DNA of 64,000 nucleotides, from positions 6,352,501 to 6,416,500 of the forward strand of contig NZ_CP067102.1 in assembly GCF_016616885.1 (NCBI RefSeq), read 5' to 3'. The stretch comes from Bradyrhizobium diazoefficiens. GTDB taxonomy: Bacteria; Pseudomonadota; Alphaproteobacteria; Rhizobiales; Xanthobacteraceae. Below the pieces are notes generated by a model. The model saw nothing but the letters and a program-made list of their open reading frames with translations, made no database searches and was not told the DNA's origin. Made by a program: the position numbers and the translations under genes. Shown here one piece after another: positions 33,800-43,496 of the stretch; the first letter of the stretch is position 1; every line of letters begins with the position of its first letter.

Positions 33800-34086
33800 G
33801 CGTCGCCGAGGCGATCCGCCGCATGTGGGCGGACTTCCTGCCAGGCGCAAAGCCAGGGCGGATGGATCCGGGGCTGGACCCGGACGCCACGGCGAACATC
33901 CTGATCGCCCTCATCGACGGATCCCGCGCAATGCCGATCCGCAATCCCAAGCTGGATATCAAGCAGAGCGCGGCGCATCTGAGGACGATGCTGGCCCGCT
34001 TCCTGAGCCCGCCCGCAGCGCGAGGTTCTGCGAGCAAGCCGCGCGATCAGGCCGGTCGTCCGCTCAAGCTGGTCAGGAAGCGATAG
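33800..34086 (+). pseudogene. truncated TetR-family regulator, C-terminal fragment
   Basis: The open frame reads GVAEAIRRMWADFLPGAKPG, DPDATANILIALIDGSRAMP and SAAHLRTMLARFLSPPAARG. This is the usual C-terminal ligand domain of TetR/AcrR regulators (…aHLrtmlarFL). No helix-turn-helix is encoded upstream: the frame there runs antisense to the hydrolase gene. The fragment has no credible start and is treated as a remnant. Confidence 0.5.
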
Positions 34087-34106
34087 ACCGGCTTACCCGC
34101 AGACCG

Positions 34107-34730
34107 TCACTGCCTGCTCTTCAACCGGCTGCGATGCGCCGCCTGCTTGGCGCGGTTGCCGCAGATCGCCATGGCGCACCATCGTCGCGCCCGCCTGCGG
34201 GTGTGATCGGCGAACAGCATCGTGCAGTTATGGCCCTCGCACGCCTTCACGTGCGAGAAGTCTTCGTCGCAGACGAATTTCGCCAGCGCTTCGCCGATCG
34301 GAAGCAGCAGGGATTCGGGCGATCGCCAATGCCGCATCCTTTGCAGCGCAAGCCCGCCACCGCCCTCCTCGTGACGCGGCGCGATCTGCCGAAACGACTC
34401 GTCGCGCGCCAAGAGGCTGTTGAGCGGCCCGAGCTCGTGCAGCGCCTTCGCAGTGAGCGGCCGGCCTGCATGCTCGACAACGAAGCCTCGAAACCACTCG
34501 CGCAAGGCGCGGGCCTGATCCGCCACCTTGTCCAGTTCGCCGGGCAAAGCGCGCGCCCTTGTCGCATCGAGCTCATCAGACGGAACGAACCTGGCCTGGT
34601 CCAGCCAGTCGATCAGACCATCGCCATCATTGATCCAATCGACGGGCGTATCGACCGGGGTCGCGACCGAGTTCAGGAAATCGAGACCGGACGAGTCGGC
34701 GATGAACATGGCGGGCAGTCTGTTGGACAT
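34107..34730 (-). CDS. CGNR zinc-finger (ABATE-domain) regulator
   Basis: 207 aa. The N-terminal ABATE domain contains GLDFLNSVATPVDTPVDWIN. The C-terminal zinc finger reads KACEGHNCTMLFADHTRRRA then RRWCAMAICGNRAKQAAHR, the CGNR signature with four Cys. Such proteins are putative DNA-binding regulators. GTG 34739 is an alternative start; ATG 34730 (MSNRLPAMF) is preferred. It is divergent from an epoxide-hydrolase-like gene, and the spacer carries a perfect inverted repeat GTAACCTGT…ACAGGTTAC around a TTGACA promoter, so local control of both genes is likely. Confidence 0.9.
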   Translation of the reverse strand: MSNRLPAMFIADSSGLDFLNSVATPVDTPVDWINDGDGLIDWLDQARFVPSDELDATRARALPGELDKVADQARALREWFRGFVVEHAGRPLTAKALHELGPLNSLLARDESFRQIAPRHEEGGGGLALQRMRHWRSPESLLLPIGEALAKFVCDEDFSHVKACEGHNCTMLFADHTRRRARRWCAMAICGNRAKQAAHRSRLKSRQ

Positions 34731-34761
34731 GCTGGGCACCCAGGTCGGAGACGGGCCTCAT

Positions 34762-34834
34762 GTAACCTGTAAATTGGCTGTTGACAAGTTATCCAACTTC
34801 CACATAACCTTACTACAGCACATTAACAGGTTAC
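34762..34834. promoter_or_regulatory. promoter flanked by GTAACCTGT inverted repeats
   Basis: GTAACCTGT at 34762–34770 and its exact inverse ACAGGTTAC at 34826–34834 bracket a consensus −35 TTGACA (34781–34786), with a weak −10 (TAACCT) near 34805. The repeats are likely operators for the CGNR regulator transcribed divergently. Confidence 0.65.
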
Positions 34835-34871
34835 TACGGAGATGACGATGGTACTAACTACGGAGACTGCC

Positions 34872-35723
34872 ATGACCTCCATCAGATATCGCACCGCCGA
34901 CGTCGACGGCTTCAAGGTGTTCTATCGCGAGGCCGGCCCTGCCGGCGCGCCGAAGCTGCTGCTGCTGCACGGCTTCCCGAGCGCCGGCCACATGTTCCGC
35001 GACCTCATCCCGCAGCTCGCCGACAAGTTTCATATCGTCGCACCGGATCTGCCCGGCTTCGGCCAGTCCGATATGCCTTCGCGCGAAGCCTTCCGTTACA
35101 CCTTCGACAATGTCGCGCGCGTGATCGAGCGCTTCACCGAAGTGATCGGCTTCGACCGTTTCGCCGTCTACGTCTTCGACTACGGCGCGCCGACCGGCTT
35201 CCGGCTCGCGCTCAGCCATCCCGAGCGGATCACCGCCATCATCTCTCAGAACGGCAACGCCTATGAGGAAGGGCTGAGCGAGGACTGGGCTCCAGCGAGG
35301 GCCTATTGGGAAGATCCGTCACCGGCCAATCGCGAAGCGTTGCGAGCCATGCAGACGCCGGAGGCGACGCGCTGGCAATACACGTACGGCGTTCCTGATA
35401 CGACGTTGGTGTCTCCGGACGGCCAGAACCTCGACAACTACTACCTGGCGCGCCCGGGCTCCGACGAGGTGCAGCTCGATCTGATCGGCGACTACAAGAG
35501 CAACGTGGCTCTTTATCCTGCCTTCCAGGAGTATTTCCGCAAGCACAAGCCACCTCTCCTCGCGGTCTGGGGCAAGAACGATCCGTTCTTCATTCCGCCC
35601 GGCGCAGAGGCGTACAAGCGCGACAATCCGAACGCCGTGGTGAAATTCCTCGACACCGGACATTTCGCGCTGGAAACGCATGCAAGGGAGATCGCGAATG
35701 CCGTCCGCGCCTTCCTCGCATAG
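34872..35723 (+). CDS. alpha/beta hydrolase, epoxide hydrolase / haloalkane dehalogenase-like
   Basis: 283 aa. The oxyanion region is LLLLHGFPSAGHMFRDLI and PDLPGFGQSD. The nucleophile is Asp103 in VYVFDYGAPTG rather than Ser, the mark of epoxide hydrolases and haloalkane dehalogenases; the catalytic His is in DTGHFALETHA. The cap region (YGVPDTTLVSPDGQNLDNYY) could supply the substrate pocket. ATG 34872 has GGAG 6 nt upstream; ATG 34848 or 34842 are alternatives. It is divergent from the CGNR regulator, whose predicted operators flank its promoter. The substrate is unknown. Confidence 0.88.
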   Translation: MTSIRYRTADVDGFKVFYREAGPAGAPKLLLLHGFPSAGHMFRDLIPQLADKFHIVAPDLPGFGQSDMPSREAFRYTFDNVARVIERFTEVIGFDRFAVYVFDYGAPTGFRLALSHPERITAIISQNGNAYEEGLSEDWAPARAYWEDPSPANREALRAMQTPEATRWQYTYGVPDTTLVSPDGQNLDNYYLARPGSDEVQLDLIGDYKSNVALYPAFQEYFRKHKPPLLAVWGKNDPFFIPPGAEAYKRDNPNAVVKFLDTGHFALETHAREIANAVRAFLA

Positions 35724-35831
35724 CGAGACCGGGCCGATACGGCGTTGCGGCAGCGCGGACAAGACAATGCCGCCATCGACAATCAGATCGACGGCGGCAC
35801 GATCCGATCAACATTTGCCGGCGTTAGGTCT

Positions 35832-36548
35832 TCAGTTCCTCGCCGGTGCCACAGCCGCCGCGGAGTGCGCAGCCCGCGGCGCGCCGGGTTGGGCGACCGG
35901 TCCAGCCGGACTGCGCGAGCGGGCGATCGCCGCATCGATCTCGGCGATGACGCGGCGCTGGATCGCCTCGTTCTTGTCGATGGTGATGTGGCCAACGCCG
36001 CTGCCGCGCACGTCGACATTGTCGAGCTTGCCGCGGAGGCCGTTCGCGGCCCGCACCGGCTCACCCGGACCGTCGCCGATATAGATGTTGATGTAGCGCT
36101 CGGCACCTGTCGACAGCTTGGTCTTGAACACGGAGTCGAGCCCGATCGCGAGCTTCACGGGCACGCCGAGTTGGTTCAGCTTGGCGATCATGTCGGGCAG
36201 CGCGGTCGCGCCCGAGGAATGGCCGACCAGAATGATGGTCTTGAGCCGGCCGGCCTTGTACTCGGTCGCGGCCTCATCGGCGAGCGAGGACCAGGACACG
36301 AAGTTCGCGACGGTCACCGGGATGCCCTGCGCCTGAAGGCGGGCGCCGATCGTGTCGAGCCCGAGCGAGAAGATGTTGAGCACGCCGCGGAGCAGATAGA
36401 CATGCGTCGTCGCCGCGGCCTGGCTCGGCGCCGCCGTGGCGGTTGTCGGGTTCATGGCAACAGCTGACAGCAGAAGCAGGCAGACCGCCCACATGCGGAG
36501 AGCGGACAACTGGCTGGCGCCGGCGGTGTGACGGCCGTTCGGTCTCAT
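35832..36548 (-). CDS. exported alpha/beta hydrolase-like protein
   Basis: 238 aa. A signal peptide (basic N-terminus, then ALRMWAVCLLLLSAVAM) ends near TATAA. HVYLLRGVLNIFSLGLDTIG, the nucleophile Ser in ILVGHSSGATALPDM and KLAIGLDSVFKTKLS align with the 32760–33701 protein, so the two are paralogues. A possible catalytic His lies in GVGHITIDKNE. Unlike its paralogue it lacks a LysM tail and ends in an Ala/Pro-rich stretch. ATG 36548 has AGGGA 8 nt upstream. A periplasmic lipase/esterase function is inferred. Confidence 0.8.
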   Translation of the reverse strand: MRPNGRHTAGASQLSALRMWAVCLLLLSAVAMNPTTATAAPSQAAATTHVYLLRGVLNIFSLGLDTIGARLQAQGIPVTVANFVSWSSLADEAATEYKAGRLKTIILVGHSSGATALPDMIAKLNQLGVPVKLAIGLDSVFKTKLSTGAERYINIYIGDGPGEPVRAANGLRGKLDNVDVRGSGVGHITIDKNEAIQRRVIAEIDAAIARSRSPAGPVAQPGAPRAAHSAAAVAPARN

Positions 36549-36826
36549 CGATGTTTTCCCTGGGGACATACGCTTCGCGACTGGCCGGAATCGTAGCCAC
36601 GGCCTGCTCGCAGACGCAACAAAGAGCCGCGTGAACGGCGATCTTAGCCGCAATCCGTGACCATCGGGCAACACTTGCCTGAAACCTGCCATTGAAGCGC
36701 CTGTTTTGAGACCATTTTTCTCCAGGCAATTGCGACCAGGCAAGGCCATTCCTATTTCAGGGCTTCGCTGCTCTCCGCCCGCCAGGGTGCGGGTTCCGGC
36801 GCCTCCCCCCACCACCACCGGCCCTC

Positions 36827-37746
<920 letters not shown>

Positions 37747-37750
<4 letters not shown>

Positions 37751-38508
37751 ATCACCGCGCCATTCGCGCCATTTATCTGTTCGAGATGGCGCGCACCTGG
37801 CGCACGCTGCTGCAAAGCATCGTGTCGCCGGTGGTTTCGACCTCGCTCTATTTCGTGGTGTTCGGCGCCGCGATCGGCTCGCGCATCAGCCAGGTCGAGG
37901 GTGTCAGCTACGGCACCTTCATCGTGCCGGGCCTGATCATGCTCTCGGTGCTGACGCAGAGCATCGCCAACGCCTCGTTCGGCATCTACTTCCCGAAGTT
38001 CACCGGCACGATCTACGAGATCCTGTCGGCGCCGATTTCATATTTCGAGATCGTGCTCGGCTATGTCGGCGCCGCCGCCACCAAGTCGATCATCCTCGGC
38101 CTGATCATTCTCGCCACTGCCGGCCTGTTCGTACCGCTGCATATCCATCACCCGGTCTGGATGCTGGCGTTCCTGGTGCTGACGGCGGTGACGTTCAGCC
38201 TGTTCGGCTTCATCATCGGCATCTGGGCCGATGGGTTCGAGAAGCTCCAGATGATTCCGATGCTGGTGGTCACGCCGCTGACCTTCCTCGGCGGCAGCTT
38301 CTATTCCATCGACATGCTGCCGCCCACCTGGCGCACGGTGGCGCTGCTCAACCCGGTCGTCTATCTGATCTCCGGCTTTCGCTGGAGCTTCTACGAGATC
38401 GCGGACGTCAGCGTGTCGGTCAGCATCGGCATGACGATGGCGTTTCTGGTGATCTGCCTTAGCGCGATCTGGTGGATTTTCCGGACCGGGTATCGGCTGA
38501 AGAATTGA
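37747..38508 (+). CDS. ABC-2 type transporter permease, YadH-like
   Basis: 253 aa with six hydrophobic helices. The ABC-2 family features [40 protein letters not shown] and the late [20 protein letters not shown] are all clear. It forms the membrane channel of the exporter with the upstream ATPase. Comparable permeases export polysaccharides, lipids or drugs; the substrate cannot be told here. Translation is coupled to the ATPase gene by a 4-nt overlap. A palindromic repeat follows the stop by two bases. Confidence 0.94.
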
Positions 38509-38510
38509 TC

Positions 38511-38543
38511 GTCATTCCAGGCGCGCTTCGCGCCCGGAATGAC
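38511..38543. repeat. short palindromic repeat GTCATTCC…GGAATGAC
   Basis: Arms GTCATTCC and GGAATGAC enclose an inner stem GGCGCG–CTT–CGCGCC, separated from the outer arms by single bases. It sits between the convergent ABC permease and glycine-zipper genes. It shares outer tips with the larger repeats at 15743, 51590 and 60990, so it looks like a minimal version; it may also end transcription on both strands. Confidence 0.75.
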
Positions 38544-38549
38544 CGCCTG

Positions 38550-38873
38550 TTACCTGTAGCAACGGAAATGGTGGTACCCGTCATAATAGCCGCGACAGTG
38601 GCGGTGGCCGTGATAGGGAATCCCCAAAATGCCATCGACGGCGCCAACCGCGCCACCGACACCGGCGCCAACGACACCACCGACGGCGCCGCCCACGGGA
38701 CCAGCAATGCGGTTACCCTCATAAGAACCTTCCTGGGCGCCACGGACGATGCCCTGGGCGTGGCTGGCTTGCGGCAAGCAAGCCAGAGCAAGAAGGACGG
38801 CCGCGCCCGCAAAGAGCAGGCGAACGGGTAGACCCGCCGGCAACTGCGCGGCGGCGATACGAGCCTTGTTCAT
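38550..38873 (-). CDS. exported glycine-zipper protein
   Basis: 107 aa from ATG 38873. The basic start MNKARIAAAQLPAGLPVRLL leads into a signal peptide ending at ASHAQ. It is followed by IVRGAQEGSYEGNRIAGPVG and a GGAVGGVVGAGVGGAVGAV glycine zipper that can insert in or span a membrane. The tail is His/Tyr-rich (YHGHRHCRGYYDGYHHF) and could bind metal. Such proteins are abundant in Bradyrhizobium envelopes and have no defined function. Confidence 0.8.
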   Translation of the reverse strand: MNKARIAAAQLPAGLPVRLLFAGAAVLLALACLPQASHAQGIVRGAQEGSYEGNRIAGPVGGAVGGVVGAGVGGAVGAVDGILGIPYHGHRHCRGYYDGYHHFRCYR

Positions 38874-39179
38874 CTTGAATCCCCGGGAGTAGACGGCGGC
38901 GACAGCCGCCAATTGATAGGCCGTATTCAACGCGCCAAGCGGCCAAATGGTTGCGCCTTTGTGACGAATTGTCGGCGTTGTGAACGCAGCTCCCGCTCGC
39001 GAAAATGTCAGCATTGCGAGGGCCGGCGCGGCACAAAGCGGCCTTGCTTACGCCCGGCATGACGTTAACGATGGGTGGCCAGCCCGCTGGAACGAAAGCC
39101 GGATTGCAGGCATAGTGCACGCCCCGGGGGACGGAGAGCCGCGGCGCCTGGCGCGAACAGGCCGGAGGCCAGAATTCAA
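38874..39179. other. intergenic, nothing recognised
   Basis: About 306 bases between the divergent glycine-zipper and L,D-transpeptidase genes. It should contain both promoters. No repeat or clear operator was recognised. Confidence 0.4.
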
Positions 39180-39977
39180 ATGCGTTCCTTTTTCATTGCG
39201 TTCACTTCCCTGATGCTTTTGAGCGCGGGCACCGCGCAGGCCAAGGTCGACATTACCGTCGACAAGGACAATCAGCAGATGACCGTCGTGGTCGACGGCG
39301 TCACGCGCTACCACTGGCCGGTGTCGACCGGCATCCCTTCGCGCGAGACGCCGAGCGGCGCCTTCCGCGCCTTCCGCATGGAAGAGGATCACTACTCCAA
39401 GGAATTCGACGACGCGCCGATGCCGCACTCGATCTTCTTCACCAAGATCGGGCACGCCATCCATGGCACCGACTGGGTCGGACGATTGGGCACGCCCGCC
39501 TCGCATGGCTGTGTGCGGCTGTCACGCCAGAACGCCTCGACGCTCTACGCGCTGGTGCAGGAGCAGGGCGTGCTCAACACCACGGTGACGCTCACCGGCT
39601 CGGCGCAGGTCGCGCTGGCCCGCAACCCGCGCGGCCGGACCAGCAATGCGGTGGCCCGCGCCCAGCAGCCGGCCGAGGAGCAGTATGCGACATCAGGCGA
39701 TCCCGTGAATCTGACGCCGCCGGCGCAGCCCGCCCGCCGCTACATGCAACAGGATGACAACTACATCTATCCCGCGGACGGCAGCGATACCGGCGCACGT
39801 TACCCGGCGCCGCGCCCGATCACACGCCCCTATGGCGCGCAGGTCTACCAGCAACTACCGCAACCACAGCCGCAGCCGAGCTACGGCTACGACCCGGCGT
39901 ACAGCCAGCAGGGCTATTACTACCAGCAGCAACAGCCACGGCAGTACTATCAGCCGCGCGGCTACTATCAGAACTGA
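39180..39977 (+). CDS. L,D-transpeptidase (YkuD domain), exported
   Basis: 265 aa. Signal peptide residues 1–21 (ends TAQA). The YkuD catalytic domain follows: HWPVSTGIPSRETPSGAFRA, then IGHAIHGTDW and SHGCVRLSRQNA with His109 and catalytic Cys111. It forms 3-3 peptidoglycan cross-links or anchors proteins to the wall in the periplasm. The C-terminal 80 residues are rich in Gln, Pro and Tyr (QQLPQPQPQPSYGYDPAY) and probably disordered. ATG 39180 is used because residues before it lack signal-peptide character. The stop lies two bases from the convergent M28-like stop. Confidence 0.9.
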   Translation: MRSFFIAFTSLMLLSAGTAQAKVDITVDKDNQQMTVVVDGVTRYHWPVSTGIPSRETPSGAFRAFRMEEDHYSKEFDDAPMPHSIFFTKIGHAIHGTDWVGRLGTPASHGCVRLSRQNASTLYALVQEQGVLNTTVTLTGSAQVALARNPRGRTSNAVARAQQPAEEQYATSGDPVNLTPPAQPARRYMQQDDNYIYPADGSDTGARYPAPRPITRPYGAQVYQQLPQPQPQPSYGYDPAYSQQGYYYQQQQPRQYYQPRGYYQN

Positions 39978-39979
39978 GG

Positions 39980-41236
39980 CTATCTGAACGCGGCGTCGCC
40001 GCGTTCGACGATCTTCCGCGCAGCACCGACGAAGGCGCGGGCGACCGGCTCGAGGATATCGGGGCCGGTCGCGGTGAGATCGTCCGCAGGCGTGTGGAAG
40101 GTTTGATGGCGGCCGGCCATGCCAAGGAAATTGGCGTAGCCAGCCGCATGCACGTCGCGCAGCTCGCCGACCGCCTGCTTCTCCGCCACCAGACGTTTTG
40201 CCGCGACCGCGACAAAGGCCTCATCGGTCAGCGCGACGGCTGACTTGCTCAGCACGAGATAGCGCTCCTCCTCGGGCCGGTTGGTGCGTGCGCCTTCTGC
40301 GAAGGCGTAGCACGTGTTCGATGAGCCGAAGTGGATCCAGGCCAGCGTGTCCTTTGGCGCGCCGTCTTTCAAGAACAGCTCCATGCCGCCATGGCCGATC
40401 TCGTGACCTGCGGTCGCGATGAAGACGAAATGCGCCGGCCAATTCTCCGCCGCCGCCGTGCGCGCCAGTGCAAGAAAATTGGCGATGCCGGGACCGCGCT
40501 CGCAGACGCAGGTGTACCAGCCGGTCATCGGCGTGGAGACGACGATGGTCGGCCCGCGGCCGATGCCGGTCTCGGCGATGACGTTGCGGCCAGAGACGTT
40601 GCGATCGTAATGCCCAGCAACATCGAACGTCACCGGTGCGCCTGACGCCAGCGCACGCTCGAACGTCGCCCGCGTCTTGGCGCCGGCCACCATCACCGGC
40701 ACCGGCCAGGGTGCGTCCTCCTGCGTAACCTTGTAGGCAAAGCGGTCGTCGGCGGGATTGCCGATCATCAACAGGATGGCGGCGGGTTTCCTGGCCGCGG
40801 CCTCGGCGATCGCCGCGCGATGCGCGGGACCGAGATAGGCGCCGCGATCGAACGGCAGATCGACCCAGAGAATTTTCCCGGTGACGTCGCCGTCGCGCGC
40901 GAGCGGTGCGGAGAGATGGAAGCTGGCCTTGTCCTCCGGCGGCCACCAGAATGGCGTCGCCTCCACCGCCGTGCCGGCCGTCTCCACGCTGGCCCGCTCC
41001 ACGACATATTGCCGGCCAAGGACGACGGGCTGGAATTTGATGGCGAAGCCGGCAGCCGATAGCTCACTGGCGATCCAGTCAGCCGTAGCGCGATCGCCAG
41101 GCGAGCCAAAGCGGTGCAGGCCGAAGGAGGCGTAGCGCGCCACATCGGCATAGAGGCTCGCGCCCGACAACACATCCTTGGCCGCCGCCTGTCCAACCAT
41201 CAGAGCCGCCATCGTTGCAATGAGGATGAGCCGCAT
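39980..41236 (-). CDS. exported M28-like peptidase, ligands unusual
   Basis: 418 aa with signal peptide MRLILIATMAALMVGQAAA. The M28 layout is visible: a PA-type insert, then SGRNVIAETGIGRGPTIVVS, FIATAGHEIGHGGMELFL and the late HTPADDLTATGPDI. Only the Glu (GHEIGHGG) and the final His (FHTPADD) of the di-zinc site are obvious. The first His/Asp pair (normally AHYDS and GANDNASG) reads STPMTGW and RGPGIANF, and the next Asp is also not evident (WIHFGSSNTC). It may be inactive or use other ligands. GGGAG precedes ATG 41236. Confidence 0.75.
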   Translation of the reverse strand: MRLILIATMAALMVGQAAAKDVLSGASLYADVARYASFGLHRFGSPGDRATADWIASELSAAGFAIKFQPVVLGRQYVVERASVETAGTAVEATPFWWPPEDKASFHLSAPLARDGDVTGKILWVDLPFDRGAYLGPAHRAAIAEAAARKPAAILLMIGNPADDRFAYKVTQEDAPWPVPVMVAGAKTRATFERALASGAPVTFDVAGHYDRNVSGRNVIAETGIGRGPTIVVSTPMTGWYTCVCERGPGIANFLALARTAAAENWPAHFVFIATAGHEIGHGGMELFLKDGAPKDTLAWIHFGSSNTCYAFAEGARTNRPEEERYLVLSKSAVALTDEAFVAVAAKRLVAEKQAVGELRDVHAAGYANFLGMAGRHQTFHTPADDLTATGPDILEPVARAFVGAARKIVERGDAAFR

Positions 41237-41509
41237 GTGAATCGCTCCCGGGCTTTTTTGCAAACCAGTTTCGCCTCTTCGCGGCCGCCGTCAACCGCCC
41301 TCGCCGACCAGCACGAATCAGTAATCAGCGGCCTTGCCCGAGGCTGCCCCCTTCTAGACCGGAGGAAAATCGCGTCATCTGGGCATGAATTGAGCATCCG
41401 GCGACGCACGGGAGCAACAGTCCCCAACCTTCAACGCTGCGGCGCTTGGGCCAAATTGACAACCTTGAGGTCGCCCGTATTGTCGTTCCCATTGTTTTTG
41501 GGAAATGAC

Positions 41510-41764
41510 ATGACACGCGAGCAGATTTCGGATTTCTGCGTTACGGCGCTAGCCAATATCCTGAGAATCTCAAAGGACCGCGTCGATACCGGCACAAAAT
41601 TCAGCCGCCTCGGCCTCGATTCGGCGATGCTCGTCTATCTCATGATGGAACTCGAGGAAAAACTGGACCTCGAACTGTCGACGGACGACTTCTACGACCA
41701 CCCTACTGTTGATGCGCTGTCGCGATTTCTCGCCGACAAGCGCGCGATCCCCTCCGCCGCCTGA
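41510..41764 (+). CDS. stand-alone acyl carrier protein
   Basis: 84 aa acidic four-helix carrier. The phosphopantetheine Ser38 is in FSRLGLDSAMLVYLMMELEE, and the last helix reads FYDHPTVDALSRFLADK. The motif GLDS with a following long helix is closer to polyketide/NRPS-type and DltC-like carriers than to AcpP (DSLD). ATG 41510 has GGGA upstream. It lies 25 nt before a fatty-acyl-AMP ligase gene and is its likely partner: the ligase would load an activated acyl chain on the Ser-linked arm. Confidence 0.9.
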   Translation: MTREQISDFCVTALANILRISKDRVDTGTKFSRLGLDSAMLVYLMMELEEKLDLELSTDDFYDHPTVDALSRFLADKRAIPSAA

Positions 41765-41789
41765 GGGCGGCTGAAGCCGGCGCATCCAG

Positions 41790-43490
41790 ATGGATAACCT
41801 CCGCTCGCTCGTCGCGCTGCTGGCCCGGCGGGCAGCGGAGCAGGCCGATGATCGCGCCTATGTCTTCATCTCCGATCGCGGGACGGAGGAAGCAGCCCTC
41901 ACCTTCCGTCAATTGCGTGAGACCGCAACCGCGCTCGCGGCGCGCCTGATCGCATCCGCGCAGCCCGGAGACCGCGCGATCCTGGTGTTTCCGCCGGGTA
42001 TCGAGTTCATGGTGGCGTTCTTCGGCTGCCTGATGGCCGGTATCATCGCCGTACCGATGATGATGCCTCGGCGAAACAGCGCGCGCGATTCCAGCGCCGC
42101 GATCCTCGCCAATTGCACGCCGGCGCTCGCGCTGACCACTTCGACTTTCGCCCTGCGCGGTGATCTGCAGGCGCGCTTCGCGCAGGAGAATATCCGGTGG
42201 ATCGAAGTCGACCTCACCGAAGCGGCCGGCGCGACGGTCGACTTGCAAGAGCCTGCGCCCGACGACATCGCGTTCCTGCAATACACCTCCGGCTCGACCT
42301 CCGAGCCGAAGGGCGTGATGGTGAGCCACGCCAATCTGCTCGCCAATCTCGAGATGATCCGGATCGCGCTCGGCAACACCAGGCAATCGACCTATGTCAA
42401 CTGGGTGCCGCTCTATCATGACATGGGGCTGATCCTGAACGCGCTGCAGGCGCTCTATGTCGGCGCGACCTGCGTGCTGATGGCGCCGAACGCGTTCATG
42501 CAGCGGCCACTCGGCTGGCTGCGCGCGATCTCGCATTATCGGGCGGAGGTCGCCTGCGGGCCCAATTTCGGCTTCGACCTCTGCGTCAGCCGCTACCGCG
42601 TCGATCAGATGGACGGCGTGGACCTGTCGTCGCTCCGGATCGCGCTCAACGGCGCGGAGCCGGTGCGCGCCGATACCATCGCGCACTTCATCGAAACATT
42701 TGCGCCGCACGGCTTCGATCCGCGCGCGATCTATCCCGCCTATGGCATGGCGGAAGCCACGCTCCTGATTTCCGGAGGGACACGCGGCGGTGGCCACGTC
42801 ATGCGCAGCGTCAGCCGCGCCGCACTTCAGGCCCATGCGGCCGAGGCGCCGGCGGATCCCGGCGACGCGCAGCTCGTGGTCGGTTGCGGCTGCGCGCTGA
42901 CCGGCGAGCAGATCGCCATCGTGAATCCAGAGAGCCGCCAGCGGCTTGCCGCAGACGGTGTCGGCGAAATCTGGGTCAGCGGCGCCAATGTCGCCCGCGC
43001 CTATTGGCGCAACGATGCGGCGACGCGCGAAGAGCTCAATGCGAAGATTGCGGGCGAGGATGGCCGGTGGCTGCGCACCGGCGACCTCGGCTTCCTCGAT
43101 CACACAGGCGAATTGTTCGTCACCGGCCGGATCAAGGATCTCATCATCATCCGTGGTATCAACCACTATCCCCAGGACATCGAGCGCACAGTGCAGTCGC
43201 AAGACAGCGCCTTGCGCGAGAACTGCGGTGCGGCCTTTTCGGTGCCGGACGAACATGGCGAGGAGGATCTTGTCATCGTCCAGGAGGTCGAACGCACCGC
43301 GCGCCACTCGATCGATACCGGCGAGATCAAGGGCCAGATCCGCGAGGCTATCGCCGAGAGCCACGAGCTCTCCGCGCGACATATCGCGCTGATCCGTCCC
43401 GGCGCGCTGCCAAAAACCACCAGCGGCAAGATCCAACGCAAGCTCGCGCGCAGGCTCTGGCTCGACGGTGGGTTTGAGGAAGTCGGCTGA
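41790..43490 (+). CDS. fatty-acyl-AMP ligase (FAAL-like)
   Basis: 566 aa adenylate-forming enzyme. P-loop QYTSGSTSEPKGVMVSHANL (about 165–184), then NWVPLYHDMGLILNALQALY and AEVACGPNFGFDLCVSRYR, the FAAL pattern rather than acyl-CoA synthetase. The core A8 region reads WLRTGDLGFLDHTGELFVTG and RIKDLIIIRGINHYPQDIE. The catalytic Lys is probably in LPKTTSGKIQRKLAR. It should convert a fatty acid to acyl-AMP and pass it to the adjacent ACP. It converges on the SGNH–MBOAT–desaturase operon, 6 nt between stops. The chain length is unknown. Confidence 0.9.
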   Translation: MDNLRSLVALLARRAAEQADDRAYVFISDRGTEEAALTFRQLRETATALAARLIASAQPGDRAILVFPPGIEFMVAFFGCLMAGIIAVPMMMPRRNSARDSSAAILANCTPALALTTSTFALRGDLQARFAQENIRWIEVDLTEAAGATVDLQEPAPDDIAFLQYTSGSTSEPKGVMVSHANLLANLEMIRIALGNTRQSTYVNWVPLYHDMGLILNALQALYVGATCVLMAPNAFMQRPLGWLRAISHYRAEVACGPNFGFDLCVSRYRVDQMDGVDLSSLRIALNGAEPVRADTIAHFIETFAPHGFDPRAIYPAYGMAEATLLISGGTRGGGHVMRSVSRAALQAHAAEAPADPGDAQLVVGCGCALTGEQIAIVNPESRQRLAADGVGEIWVSGANVARAYWRNDAATREELNAKIAGEDGRWLRTGDLGFLDHTGELFVTGRIKDLIIIRGINHYPQDIERTVQSQDSALRENCGAAFSVPDEHGEEDLVIVQEVERTARHSIDTGEIKGQIREAIAESHELSARHIALIRPGALPKTTSGKIQRKLARRLWLDGGFEEVG

Positions 43491-43496
43491 GCCGGC

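Noticed and set aside
41703..43436. 577-codon open frame on the minus strand
   Set aside because: Antisense to the fatty-acyl-AMP ligase; composition is that of a shadow frame.
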